Shown here: in pieces, positions 7,026 through 15,394 of the stretch
Layout of the letters: every line of letters starts with the position of its first letter
How positions within the stretch are numbered: the first letter of the stretch is position 1
From: Methylobacterium cerastii
Lineage (GTDB): Bacteria > Pseudomonadota > Alphaproteobacteria > Rhizobiales > Beijerinckiaceae
Length of the DNA: 64,000 nt
Assembly: GCF_022179125.1 (NCBI RefSeq)
Contig: NZ_BPQG01000052.1
Span: 1-64,000, forward strand
Reading direction: 5' to 3'
Notes under the pieces: model-generated
What the model was told of the DNA's origin: nothing
Database searches by the model: none
What the model saw: the letters and a program-made list of their open reading frames with translations, nothing else
Position numbers and translations under genes: made by a program

Positions 7026-7515
7026 GTCCGGTCGTCCCCACTTTGTTTTTGAATTGTGTCGCGCCCTCTGAAGAACAGGCGCGATCGATCAGCCGCATTA
7101 ACGCTGCGTTGAGAGCAAGCACGCTCGGCTAAGAAATCGAATGCTTTACATGCCGTTGCGAAACCTATGCAGCATCGGGATAGAATGACGGTCTAGCCTC
7201 GACTGCGACGCATCGTCAATAGAATAATATTCCGAATTTGTGGAGCGCTGCAGTATCGCTTCCTGTCTATCGACCGTATGATGAGGACGATTTCTGGAAA
7301 AGGGCATCTCGAGAGAATGAAATTCTAGAAATTACGCTCCGAACGCGAGGTTCGACGGGAAATCCTCTTCAACGGCGTCCCGTGCGGCGGAGCCGGTCCG
7401 CGCGGCCTTGCGCCTCTTCCCGGGTCACGAGTGGCGTGGCCGGCCTTTGCGACCTTTGATTCCGCCGAGATCGGGCGGCAGCCTTCAACGGCGCCCAAGT
7501 CGAATCATCGTCGGG
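7026..7515. other. Leader and intergenic region upstream of the encapsulin gene
   Basis: No convincing gene. The part nearest the encapsulin gene (about 7026-7260) is less GC-rich than its surroundings and contains the candidate promoter listed at 7191-7219, implying a leader of about 150 bases. The rest separates the shell gene from the cysE stop and shows nothing I can name. Confidence 0.5.
7191..7219 (-). promoter_or_regulatory. Candidate sigma-70-type promoter for the encapsulin operon
   Basis: On the minus strand TTGACG (7219-7214) is followed after 17 bases by CTAGAC (7196-7191). The -35 box is strong and the -10 box weak. Prediction by eye only. Confidence 0.35.
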
Positions 7516-8376
7516 TCAGATCCCGTCTCCGAAGAACTGGTCCATGCTCTGCGCCGGCTCCTCGTTGCGCGGCAGCTTCGACACCACCCGGGCGGGCACG
7601 CCGGCGACGGTGGTGTGGGCCGGTACGTCGTGCAGCACGACCGCGGCGGCGGCGACCCGGGCGCCTTCGCCGACGCGGATGTTGCCGAGCACCTTGGCGC
7701 CGACGCTGAGCAGCACGCCGCGCTCGATCTTGGGATGGCGGTCGCCGCTTTCCTTGCCGTTGCCGCCGAGGGTCACGGATTGGAGGATCGAGACGTCGTC
7801 GGCGATCACCGTGGTCTCGCCGATCACCACGCCGGTGGCGTGATCGATGAACACGCCCGAACCGATCCGCGCCGCCGGATGGATGTCGGCGCCGAACACC
7901 TCCGAGATCCGGCTCTGCACGTGCAGCGCCAGCGTCGCCCGGCCCTGGTGCCAGAGCCAATGCGCGACGCGGTAGCCCTCCAGCGCCGCCAGCCCCTTGT
8001 AGAACAGGAACGGATCGAGATAGCGGCGGCAGGTCGGGTCGCGCTCGCGGATGGCGACGAGGTCGCGCACCGCGTGGGCGCCCGCATGCGGGTCGGCTTC
8101 GAATGCCGCCAGGCACAGGTCGCGCATCGCCAGCCGGGAGAGGTCGCCGTCGCCGAGCCGATGCGCGAGCCGGTAGGCGAAGGCCTGCGCGATGCTGCGC
8201 TGGTCGAGTACCGTCGCCTGGATGATGCCGGCATAGAGCGGCTCCTCGACGAGCGCCGCCTCCGCCTCGCGACGGACCTCCTGCCAGACGGCGTCGACGG
8301 AGGTGCTTCGGCTCGTCGTCCGCAGCGGCGCCTGCGGCAGGGCGGAGCGCGCCTCCAAAATGGCGCCGAGACTCAC
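7516..8376 (-). CDS. cysE: Serine O-acetyltransferase
   Basis: Transfers acetyl from acetyl-CoA to serine, giving O-acetylserine, the acceptor for sulfide in cysteine synthesis. The 286-residue product has the N-terminal SATase helical domain (about 25-140) and the left-handed beta-helix hexapeptide repeats (IHPAARIGSGVFIDHATGVV, then SVTLGGNGKE, HPKIERGVLLSVGAKVLGNI) with the catalytic histidines in DHATG and in RHPKIE. It lies in the same orientation as the encapsulin/desulfurase pair and supplies the same pathway, so a functional link is likely though the 490-base gap may mean a separate promoter. Confidence 0.92.
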   Translation of the reverse strand: MSLGAILEARSALPQAPLRTTSRSTSVDAVWQEVRREAEAALVEEPLYAGIIQATVLDQRSIAQAFAYRLAHRLGDGDLSRLAMRDLCLAAFEADPHAGAHAVRDLVAIRERDPTCRRYLDPFLFYKGLAALEGYRVAHWLWHQGRATLALHVQSRISEVFGADIHPAARIGSGVFIDHATGVVIGETTVIADDVSILQSVTLGGNGKESGDRHPKIERGVLLSVGAKVLGNIRVGEGARVAAAAVVLHDVPAHTTVAGVPARVVSKLPRNEEPAQSMDQFFGDGI

Positions 8377-8404
8377 GCGACGATCCTCGATTCGAAAGGC
8401 ATCC

Positions 8405-8737
8405 TCACGCCGCCTGCTTCTTGAAGAGATCCGGCAGGTAGCGGTGCAGGGTCTCGTGGCCGTCGAACTTCACGTCCAGGGTGAGGCTCGCCGCCGGCGC
8501 CTCCGCATGCGTCTCGACCACGCGGCCCAGCGCATGGCGCCAGATGCCGAGCGCTTCCGCCACGTCGAGCCGTGCGAAGATCACCTGGTCGCCCTCGACG
8601 ATGGAATCGGCCCGTGCGGTCCGATTCGCCGCCGGCCGGCGAGGCCGATCCGCGACCGAAGGGGCGGGAGAGTCCATGTCCTCCGTCGCGTCGAAATCGG
8701 AGAAGCTTTGCGTGGCGGAAGCCCTGTCCAGCAGCAT
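8405..8737 (-). CDS. Small protein of unknown function upstream of cysE
   Basis: I start at ATG 8737, giving 110 residues; the longer open frame upstream is arginine/proline-rich shadow. The N-terminal half is disordered; the C-terminal half (IVEGDQVIFARLDVAEALGI, LTLDVKFDGHETLHRYLPDL) looks folded. It sits 28 bases before cysE and is probably co-transcribed with it, so a role in sulfur or cysteine metabolism is inferred from position only. Confidence 0.6.
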   Translation of the reverse strand: MLLDRASATQSFSDFDATEDMDSPAPSVADRPRRPAANRTARADSIVEGDQVIFARLDVAEALGIWRHALGRVVETHAEAPAASLTLDVKFDGHETLHRYLPDLFKKQAA

Positions 8738-8960
8738 GAATATTCCGTTAAGTAATTGTTTGAATTGGATAATTAGCGATGCGAACCTCGATTGCAAGCC
8801 TTGTTTCCGTTCCAGGGGCGCGATAGGCCGGAGGAGATGTCGGCATTTCCGGTCGGCCGGAACCCCCGCGGATGATGAAGTCCCTTGTCGAAAGCCGCCT
8901 ATCGGCTGCGTGCCGCGGCGACACGGCCGTGCGCGCGGTGCCTCGGCGCGGCGTGCGGGC
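8738..8960. promoter_or_regulatory. Divergent promoter region between cysE side and sulfur transporter genes
   Basis: The stretch separates two divergently read sulfur gene groups. Bases about 8740-8775 are AT-rich with a GATAAT at 8768-8773, as expected for promoter DNA. I cannot identify a regulator site with confidence. Confidence 0.4.
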
Positions 8961-9395
8961 ATGAGCGCCTTTCTCCCCGCGCTCGCCGGCGGCGCGCTCA
9001 TCGGCCTCTCGGTCGCGATGCTGCTGCTGCTGAACGGCCGCATCGCCGGGATCAGCGGCCTGGTCGTCGGCCTCGGCACCGACAGGGGCGAGCGCCGGCG
9101 CGTGGACGCCGCCTTCGTCGCCGGGCTGCTCTTCGGGCCACCCGCCTTCGCGTGGCTCGCCGGGGCCTGGCCGGAGATGCGGATCGTCGCCTCCCTGCCG
9201 GTTCTCGTCGTCGCGGGCCTCCTCGTCGGGTTCGGCACCCGGCTCGGCTCGGGCTGCACCAGCGGCCACGGCGTCGCCGGGTTGGCGCGGCTTTCGTCGC
9301 GCTCGCTCGTCGCCGTGCTCACCTTCCTGGCGGCCGGCATGGCGACGGTGGCGCTGATGCGCACTTTGATGCCGACCTCGGGCGTGTCGTGGTGA
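8961..9395 (+). CDS. YeeE/YedE-family sulfur transporter, N-terminal half protein
   Basis: Encodes 144 residues with about four membrane helices. The motif GSGCTSGHG, with its cysteine, is the hallmark of the YeeE/YedE (TsuA-like) family that conducts thiosulfate or related sulfur species across the inner membrane. In many bacteria the family is split into two half-size genes, as here: the next gene starts in a four-base overlap. The neighbouring cysE and desulfurase genes support a sulfur substrate. Confidence 0.85.
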   Translation: MSAFLPALAGGALIGLSVAMLLLLNGRIAGISGLVVGLGTDRGERRRVDAAFVAGLLFGPPAFAWLAGAWPEMRIVASLPVLVVAGLLVGFGTRLGSGCTSGHGVAGLARLSSRSLVAVLTFLAAGMATVALMRTLMPTSGVSW

Positions 9396-9859
9396 TCGGC
9401 CTCTGGCGCATCCTCGCGGGGCTCGCCGCGGGCCTGGTCTTCGGTCTCGGCCTGTCGCTCTCCGGCATGCTCGATCCGGTGCGGGTCCGCGGCTTCCTCG
9501 ACGTGACCGGACCTTGGGATCCGAGCCTGATGTTCGTGCTCGGCGGCGCCGTCACGGTCTCGGCGCTCGGCTACCTGCTATCCCGCCGCCTGCCGCGGCC
9601 GGTCCTCGACGAACGCTTCCAAATTCCGACGAACCGCCGGATCGATCCGGCCCTCGTCGGCGGGTCCGCCCTGTTCGGGATCGGCTGGGGGCTGTCCGGT
9701 TTCTGTCCCGGCCCGGCCGTCGCGGCGCTGTCGATCGGCGGCCTGCCGGTCGTCGTGTTCGTGCTCGCGATGCTGGCCGGTATGGCCGGTCACGCCTGGA
9801 CGACGCGAACGGACGCGGTGGTGCCGGAGCCGCTTTCGTCGTCGAAAGCGTTCCGGTGA
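9392..9859 (+). CDS. YeeE/YedE-family (DUF6691-type) sulfur transporter, second half protein
   Basis: Encodes 155 residues from GTG 9392, which overlaps the previous stop by four bases (GTG 9389 is an alternative). Four to five hydrophobic helices carry the second conserved cysteine in [10 protein letters not shown]. It likely pairs with the product of 8961-9395 to form one transporter. The C-terminus is a short charged cytoplasmic tail. Confidence 0.85.
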   Translation: MIGLWRILAGLAAGLVFGLGLSLSGMLDPVRVRGFLDVTGPWDPSLMFVLGGAVTVSALGYLLSRRLPRPVLDERFQIPTNRRIDPALVGGSALFGIGWGLSGFCPGPAVAALSIGGLPVVVFVLAMLAGMAGHAWTTRTDAVVPEPLSSSKAFR

Positions 9860-9902
9860 ACCGTTCGACCGCGGATGAGCACCGTGCGTTCGGCTTCTCA
9901 GC

Positions 9903-10907
9903 TCAAAAAAGCCGGGTCAGCGCGTAGCAGGCCGCCGAGATGCCGGCCGCAGCTGGCAGGGTGACGACCCAAGCCACGACGATGTTGCCGGCAAGTCCCC
10001 AGCGCACCGCCGAGGTCCGCCGCGCGGCGCCGACCCCGATGATCGCACCCGTGATCGTGTGCGTCGTCGAGACCGGCACGCCGAGCCACGTCGCCAGGAA
10101 CAGCGTGATGGCCCCTCCGGTCTCGGCGCAGAAGCCCTGCGTCGGGTTCAGCCGGGTGATCCGCGATCCCATCGTGTGCACGATGCGCCAGCCGCCCGAC
10201 AGCGTGCCCAGCGCCATCGCGGATTGACATGCGAGCACCACCCAGAGCGGCACGTGGAAGTCGCCCGTCAGCCGGCCCTGCGAGTAGAGCAGCACCGCGA
10301 TGATGCCCATGGTCTTCTGCGCGTCGTTGCCGCCGTGCCCGAGCGAGTAGAGCGAGGCGGAGGCGAACTGCAGCACGCGAAAGGTCTTGTCCACGCCGAA
10401 CGGCGTCGCCCGCACGCAGCTCCAGGACACGACGAGCACGAGCACGAGCGCCAGGACGAAGCCGATGAGCGGCGACAGCACGATGGCCGCGACCGTCTTG
10501 CCCAGGCCCGACCAGACCACGACGCCGAGGCCCGCCTTGCTGACGCCCGCCCCGACGAGGCCGCCGACGAGCGCGTGCGAGCTGCTCGACGGGATGCCGA
10601 ACACCCAGGTGACGACGTTCCACACGATGGCGCCGACGAGGGCGCTGAGGATCACCTGCGGGTCGACGATCCCGGCGTCGACGATGCCGGTCCCCAGCGT
10701 CTCGGCCACGTGCAGGCCGAAGAACAGGAACGCGATGAAGTTGAAGAACGCCGCCCAGAGCACCGCATATTGCGGCCGCAGGACCCGCGTCGAGACGATG
10801 GTGGCGATGGAGTTGGCCGCATCGTGCAGCCCGTTGAGGAAGTCGAAGACCAGCGCCACCGCGATCAGGGCGACGAGGTAGGGGAGGGCGAGGGTGGTGA
10901 CCTCCAT
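9903..10907 (-). CDS. pit: Inorganic phosphate transporter, Pit family
   Basis: Encodes 334 residues of a low-affinity, proton-coupled phosphate (or metal-phosphate) symporter in the inner membrane. Both PHO-4 signature regions are present: DFLNGLHDAANSIATIVSTR near the N-terminus and GHGGNDAQKTMGII in the second half, with about ten hydrophobic segments. I start at ATG 10907. It lies five bases downstream of the DUF47 gene, the usual partner arrangement. Confidence 0.92.
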   Translation of the reverse strand: MEVTTLALPYLVALIAVALVFDFLNGLHDAANSIATIVSTRVLRPQYAVLWAAFFNFIAFLFFGLHVAETLGTGIVDAGIVDPQVILSALVGAIVWNVVTWVFGIPSSSSHALVGGLVGAGVSKAGLGVVVWSGLGKTVAAIVLSPLIGFVLALVLVLVVSWSCVRATPFGVDKTFRVLQFASASLYSLGHGGNDAQKTMGIIAVLLYSQGRLTGDFHVPLWVVLACQSAMALGTLSGGWRIVHTMGSRITRLNPTQGFCAETGGAITLFLATWLGVPVSTTHTITGAIIGVGAARRTSAVRWGLAGNIVVAWVVTLPAAAGISAACYALTRLF

Positions 10908-10912
10908 GGCGG

Positions 10913-11569
10913 TCACACGTTCTCGATCACGATGCCGCTGATCTCGTTGGCGACGTCCTCGAAGCGGTCGACCACGTCCTCCAGGTGCCCGTAGATCTCC
11001 GCGCCGATCATGTAGGCCATCGCGTCGCCGTCCCCGCCGTCGCGGCGATGCGCCTGATAGAGCGCCTTCAGGCCCTGCTCCTCCAACGCGTCCGAGTGGC
11101 CCTCGATCTGGGTGATCGCCTCGGTGAGCTGGTTGATGCGCCCGGCATGGCTTCCCACCGCATTGAGCAGCGGTACGGCTTCGGCCGTGAGGCGGGCCGC
11201 CTCGATCACCGTCTCGCCCATGGCGCGCATCAGGGGAGTGAAGTCGCGCAGCTCGTAGAGTTGGACCGCCTTCACGGTCTTGTTCATCTGGTCGATCGCG
11301 TCGTCCATCGACTGGATCAGGTCCTTGATGTCGCCGCGGTCGAACGGGGTGATGAAGCTGCGGCGCACCGCCAGCAGGACCTCGGCGGCGATGGCGTCCG
11401 CCTCCTGCTCCCGGTCGACGATCACCTGACAGTAACGCGGAACCTCCGCACCGCCCTGCAGTACGCCCTGGAGGGCTTCCGCGCCGGCGACCAAGGTGTG
11501 GGAATGCCGCGCGAAGAGATCGAAGAAGCGGTCTTCCCGCGGCATCAGGGCGCGAAACCAGCCAAGCAT
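10913..11569 (-). CDS. DUF47/PhoU-like protein, partner of Pit
   Basis: Encodes 218 residues from ATG 11569 (MLGWFRALMPREDRFFDLFA). The all-helical sequence includes the family motifs VDREQEADAIAAEVL, SFITPFDRGDIKDLIQSMDD and a C-terminal DRFEDVANEISGIVIENV. DUF47 proteins resemble PhoU and are commonly co-transcribed with pit, probably controlling the transporter. The order here is DUF47 first, then pit. Confidence 0.9.
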   Translation of the reverse strand: MLGWFRALMPREDRFFDLFARHSHTLVAGAEALQGVLQGGAEVPRYCQVIVDREQEADAIAAEVLLAVRRSFITPFDRGDIKDLIQSMDDAIDQMNKTVKAVQLYELRDFTPLMRAMGETVIEAARLTAEAVPLLNAVGSHAGRINQLTEAITQIEGHSDALEEQGLKALYQAHRRDGGDGDAMAYMIGAEIYGHLEDVVDRFEDVANEISGIVIENV

Positions 11570-11936
11570 CGAACGACCCCTCGGGTGACCGTGACGCTCG
11601 GCCGAACTGCCGTTGGCTGCGTGCGTGGCAGCAAAACCCGAGACCAAGCTGAGGCGTTCCAAGGCGCGTCGGAAAGTCGGCTAACTTCTGGGTCGGCCCT
11701 CCCATCGTCGCGGGCACGCCGGAGGCGATCGCGGCCGGCGCGACGATGCCGCCTCGGCGTGAATCCCGTCGCGACAACAGGCCAGGAGAACATCGCTATC
11801 CTCGCGCCGCGAAACACGGTGACGATCCCCTTCGAACGGGCCGAAATTCGGCAATCGCTGCTCTTGATGCGGAACCTTGGTTTCGAGATACCAAGACCAG
11901 TCTTCGTCACCGAAATTCAATCGAAAAGCGTGCGCC
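11570..11936. other. Divergent intergenic region, DUF47/pit versus MetQ
   Basis: No gene supported. It must hold promoters for both directions. A 6-base inverted repeat (CTTGGT 11876-11881, ACCAAG 11890-11895) lies shortly before the MetQ start and might be a regulator site; evidence is slight. Confidence 0.4.
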
Positions 11937-12737
11937 GTGCCTGCATCGACCCGTCGCGTCTTCCTGTCCGGCGCCCTCGCCCTGAGCATCGGGCCGGCCC
12001 GCGCCGCCTCGGCGCCCCTGCGGGTCGTGGCCTCCTCGCTGCCGCATGCGGAGATCCTCGAGTTCGTCGTCGACAAGCTCGCCCCCGACCTGCCGCTGAA
12101 GGTCATCGAGATTTCGGGCGATCTGCGCCCGAACGCCCTGCTGCGTGACGGCGACGCCGACGCCAACTTCTTCCAGCACGTCCCCTTCCTACGCTCTGAG
12201 GAAGCCGCCATGGGGATGCGCTTCGCCGTCGTCGCGGCGGTGCATGTCGAGCCCCTGGGCTTGTACAGCCGCCGTGCCAAGGCGCTCGCGGACCTGCCGG
12301 CCGGCGGCGTCGTCTCCCTGTCGAACAACGTCTCCAACACCAGCCGCGGGCTGTCGCTGCTTCAGGCCAACGGCCTGATCCGCCTGCGGGCGAAGGCGGC
12401 GGACGTGAACGCCACCGTGGACGACCTCGTCGAGAACCCGAAGAACTTCCGCTTCGTCGAGATCGCCCCGCCGCAACTGCCGCGCTCCCTCGACGACGTG
12501 GCGCTCGCGGTCATCAACGGCAACTACGCGCTCGAAGCGGGGCTCGAGCCTGCGCGGGATGCGCTGGCGCTCGAACGCGCCGAGGGCAACCCGTATGCGA
12601 ACGTCCTCGTCACCACCGAGGGCCTGGCGAAGGATCCCCGGGTGCTGCGCCTCGGAACCCTGCTGACCTCGGCCGAGGTCGCGGATTTCATCGGCAAACG
12701 CTACCGCGGCTCGGTCGTCCCCGTCCGCCCGTCCTGA
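11937..12737 (+). CDS. MetQ/NlpA-family substrate-binding protein, first copy
   Basis: Periplasmic binding protein for a MetNI-type ABC importer, with methionine or another small sulfur compound as ligand. I choose GTG 11937 (266 residues), which places the export signal at the start; it has a twin arginine (STRRVFLSGALALS) and an alanine cleavage region, without a lipobox cysteine. Family motifs include DGDADANFFQHVPFL and NNVSNTSRGLSLLQ. It is about as related to the second MetQ as paralogs usually are. Two binding proteins for one transporter suggest two ligands. Confidence 0.85.
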   Translation: MPASTRRVFLSGALALSIGPARAASAPLRVVASSLPHAEILEFVVDKLAPDLPLKVIEISGDLRPNALLRDGDADANFFQHVPFLRSEEAAMGMRFAVVAAVHVEPLGLYSRRAKALADLPAGGVVSLSNNVSNTSRGLSLLQANGLIRLRAKAADVNATVDDLVENPKNFRFVEIAPPQLPRSLDDVALAVINGNYALEAGLEPARDALALERAEGNPYANVLVTTEGLAKDPRVLRLGTLLTSAEVADFIGKRYRGSVVPVRPS

Positions 12738-12823
12738 CCGGCGCGGACGCGGCCATCACCCGCCCTTCGACAGCCCCATCCTGCCCTGTCCTCGCCGAAA
12801 CGGGCGAGCGGAGTCCACGACCG

Positions 12824-13624
12824 ATGCGCTTCCTGAAGACCCTCGCCATCGCCCTCCTGTCTGTCGGCGCGATGGCCGCCCAGGCCGAGACCCTGAAGAT
12901 CGGCACGGTGCCGGGCGCCTACAGCGACGCCGTCACCGCCGCCGCCAATGAGGCGAAGGCGCAGGGCATCGACGTGAAGGTGATCGAGTTCAGCGACTGG
13001 ACGACGCCCAACGTCGCCCTCGATGCCGGCGACATCGACCTGAACTTCTTCCAGCATCGCCCCTTCCTAGAGAACGCGTCGAAGCAGAAGGGCTACCGGT
13101 TCGACATCGTCGGGCTCGGCATCCTGCAGAACATCGGTCTGTTCTCGCTCAAGCATAAGAGCCTCGACCAGGTCCCGGCGGGGGGCAAGGTCGCCATCGC
13201 CAACGATCCGGTGAACCAGGGCCGAGGCCTGCTGCTGCTGCAGAAGGCCGGCCTCATCAAGCTCAAGGACGACGTCGGCTTCCTCGGCACCGTCGACGAC
13301 GTCGTCGAGAACCCGAAGAAGCTGAAATTCACCGAAGTCGAGGGGCCGCAGCTGGTGCGGATCACCGGCGACGTCGACCTCGCCCAGGGCTACCCGCATT
13401 TCATCGTCGCCGCCGGCGCCTTCGATCCGACGAGCGGGCTGATCTATTCCGGCATCGAGGACAAGCTGTTTGCCGTAAGCTTCGTCACCAAGGCCGCCCG
13501 CAAGGACGACCCGACGATCCGGAAATTCGTCCAGATCTTCCAGAACTCCGAGGCCGTGAAGCAGCAGATCAAGACATCCTTCGCCGACAGCGACAAGCTG
13601 TACCTGCTCGCGTGGCAGAACTGA
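12824..13624 (+). CDS. metQ: MetQ/NlpA-family substrate-binding protein, second copy
   Basis: Encodes 266 residues. It has a standard Sec signal peptide ([20 protein letters not shown]) with no lipobox, then the family core: [40 protein letters not shown] and [20 protein letters not shown]. It ends three bases before the likely ATPase start, so it is part of the metQQNI operon. Ligand: methionine by family, possibly another organosulfur compound by context. Confidence 0.88.
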   Translation: MRFLKTLAIALLSVGAMAAQAETLKIGTVPGAYSDAVTAAANEAKAQGIDVKVIEFSDWTTPNVALDAGDIDLNFFQHRPFLENASKQKGYRFDIVGLGILQNIGLFSLKHKSLDQVPAGGKVAIANDPVNQGRGLLLLQKAGLIKLKDDVGFLGTVDDVVENPKKLKFTEVEGPQLVRITGDVDLAQGYPHFIVAAGAFDPTSGLIYSGIEDKLFAVSFVTKAARKDDPTIRKFVQIFQNSEAVKQQIKTSFADSDKLYLLAWQN

Positions 13625-13626
13625 CG

Positions 13627-14760
13627 ATGGTGAGCTTGGCCTTGGACAGCCTCGGGGCGACGGATTCGGCGAGGCCGAACCGGCTCGCGGCGGACGTGAT
13701 CCCCGCCGCCTGGGACGAGGCAGCCCGGCGCGGCGCCGGCACGGTGCGGTTCGAGAACGTCTCGAAGACCTATCGCTCCGCGGGCGGCGAGGTCCGCGCG
13801 CTGGACGACGTCAGCCTCGACGTTCCGTCCGGGGCGATCTTCGGCATCATCGGCCGCTCGGGCGCCGGCAAGTCGACCCTGCTCCGAACCGTCAACCGGC
13901 TGGAGGAGCCGACCTCGGGCCGGGTGCTGGTCGACGGCGAGCCCATCGAGGCCTTGAGAACGGTGGGCCTCGTGGCCCTGCGCCGCCGCATCGGCATGAT
14001 CTTCCAGCACTTCAACCTGCTGTCCGCCAAGACCGTCCGGCAGAACGTGGCCCTGCCGCTCAAGGTGGCCGGGATCAGGCCGGCGGAGATCGCGCGCCGG
14101 GTGGACGAGGTGCTGCGCCTCGTCGGCTTGGAGGGCAAGGCCGACACCTACCCGTCGCGCCTCTCGGGCGGGCAGAAGCAGCGGGTCGGCGTCGCCCGCG
14201 CCCTGGTCAGCGACCCCGAAATCCTGCTCTGCGACGAGGCGACCTCGGCGCTGGACCCGGAGACCACCCTGTCGATCCTCGGCCTGCTGAGGGACATCAA
14301 CCGGCGGCTCGGCCTGACCATCATCCTCATCACGCACGAGATGAGCGTGATCCGCGAGGTCTGCACCGACGTCCTGGTGCTGGAAGCCGGGCGGGTCGCC
14401 GAATCCGGGCCGGTCTGGCGGGTGTTCGGCGCGCCCGAGCACCCGGCGACGCGGGCGCTGCTCGCGCCGCTTACCCGCGACGTGCCCGACGAGCTGGCGC
14501 AGCGGCTCCTGCCGCATCCCGTGCCGGGCGCGCAGGCCGTGCTGCGGATCACCTATTCCGGACGGTCCGCGCCCGACCTGTCGGCCCTCGTCGCGGCGAC
14601 GGGCGGCACGGTCCGGCTCCTGCAGGCGGGCGTCGAGCGCATCCAGGGGCACGCCGTCGGCCGCATGCTCATCGCCGCCGAGGGCACGGAGGCGGAGGCC
14701 CGACTGAGGGCCATCGGGGAAACCGTGGAGGGGATCGGCTATGTCGCCGCAGATGATTGA
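13627..14760 (+). CDS. metN: Methionine-type ABC transporter ATP-binding protein
   Basis: Encodes 377 residues from ATG 13627; GTG 13612 overlapping the metQ stop is an alternative. Motifs: Walker [10 protein letters not shown], signature [15 protein letters not shown], Walker [13 protein letters not shown] and the H-loop ITHEMSV. The C-terminal 90 or so residues resemble the NIL regulatory domain that senses substrate in MetN. It overlaps the permease gene by 20 bases. Confidence 0.93.
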   Translation: MVSLALDSLGATDSARPNRLAADVIPAAWDEAARRGAGTVRFENVSKTYRSAGGEVRALDDVSLDVPSGAIFGIIGRSGAGKSTLLRTVNRLEEPTSGRVLVDGEPIEALRTVGLVALRRRIGMIFQHFNLLSAKTVRQNVALPLKVAGIRPAEIARRVDEVLRLVGLEGKADTYPSRLSGGQKQRVGVARALVSDPEILLCDEATSALDPETTLSILGLLRDINRRLGLTIILITHEMSVIREVCTDVLVLEAGRVAESGPVWRVFGAPEHPATRALLAPLTRDVPDELAQRLLPHPVPGAQAVLRITYSGRSAPDLSALVAATGGTVRLLQAGVERIQGHAVGRMLIAAEGTEAEARLRAIGETVEGIGYVAADD

Positions 14761-15394
14761 CCGCCTCTGGCAGGCGGCGTTCGACACGATCTTCATGGTG
14801 GGCGTGTCGGCAGGGATCGCGGTGCTGGCGGGCATCCCGCTCGCGCTGTTCCTCGTCACCTCCGGGCCTAACGGCATCTTTCCGGCCCCGCGGGCGAACC
14901 GCCTCGTGGGCGTTGTCGTCAACGGCTTCCGCGCCGTGCCCTTCATCGTGCTGCTGGTCGCGCTGATCCCGTTCACCCGGCTCGTCGTCGGGACCACGAT
15001 CGGCGTCTGGGCCGCCATCGTTCCGCTGGCGGTGAGCGCGACGCCGTTCTTCGCGCGGATCGCCGAGGTCTCGCTGCGAGAGGTCGATCCGGGACTGGTC
15101 GAGGCGGCCCAATCCATCGGCTGCCGACGCCGCCACATCCTGCTCCACGTGCTGCTGCCCGAGGCCCTGCCGGGGATCGTCGGCGGCTTCACCATCACCA
15201 TCGTCTCGATGATCGGCGCCTCGGCCGTGGCCGGCGCGGTCGGCGCGGGCGGGCTCGGCGACGTGGCGATCCGCTACGGCTACCAGCGCTTCGACACGAC
15301 CGTGATGTCGGTGGTGATCGCGATCCTGATCGTCCTCGTCTGCCTCGTGCAGTTCACGGGCGACAGCGTGGTGCGGAGGCTTCGGGCGCGATGA
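14741..15394 (+). CDS. metI: Methionine-type ABC transporter permease
   Basis: Encodes 217 residues with five membrane helices. The EAA loop that docks to MetN is visible ([20 protein letters not shown]), followed by the family run [20 protein letters not shown]. The start lies inside the end of metN and the stop overlaps the next gene by four bases, so translation of the whole set is probably coupled. Confidence 0.93.
   Translation: MSPQMIDRLWQAAFDTIFMVGVSAGIAVLAGIPLALFLVTSGPNGIFPAPRANRLVGVVVNGFRAVPFIVLLVALIPFTRLVVGTTIGVWAAIVPLAVSATPFFARIAEVSLREVDPGLVEAAQSIGCRRRHILLHVLLPEALPGIVGGFTITIVSMIGASAVAGAVGAGGLGDVAIRYGYQRFDTTVMSVVIAILIVLVCLVQFTGDSVVRRLRAR

Noticed and set aside
7238-7459. 73-residue plus-strand frame between encapsulin and cysE
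   Set aside because: No ribosome-binding site or family, and composition shifts midway; probably chance.
13444-15201. 585-residue minus-strand frame opposite metN/metI
   Set aside because: Shadow; metN has all the ABC signature motifs.
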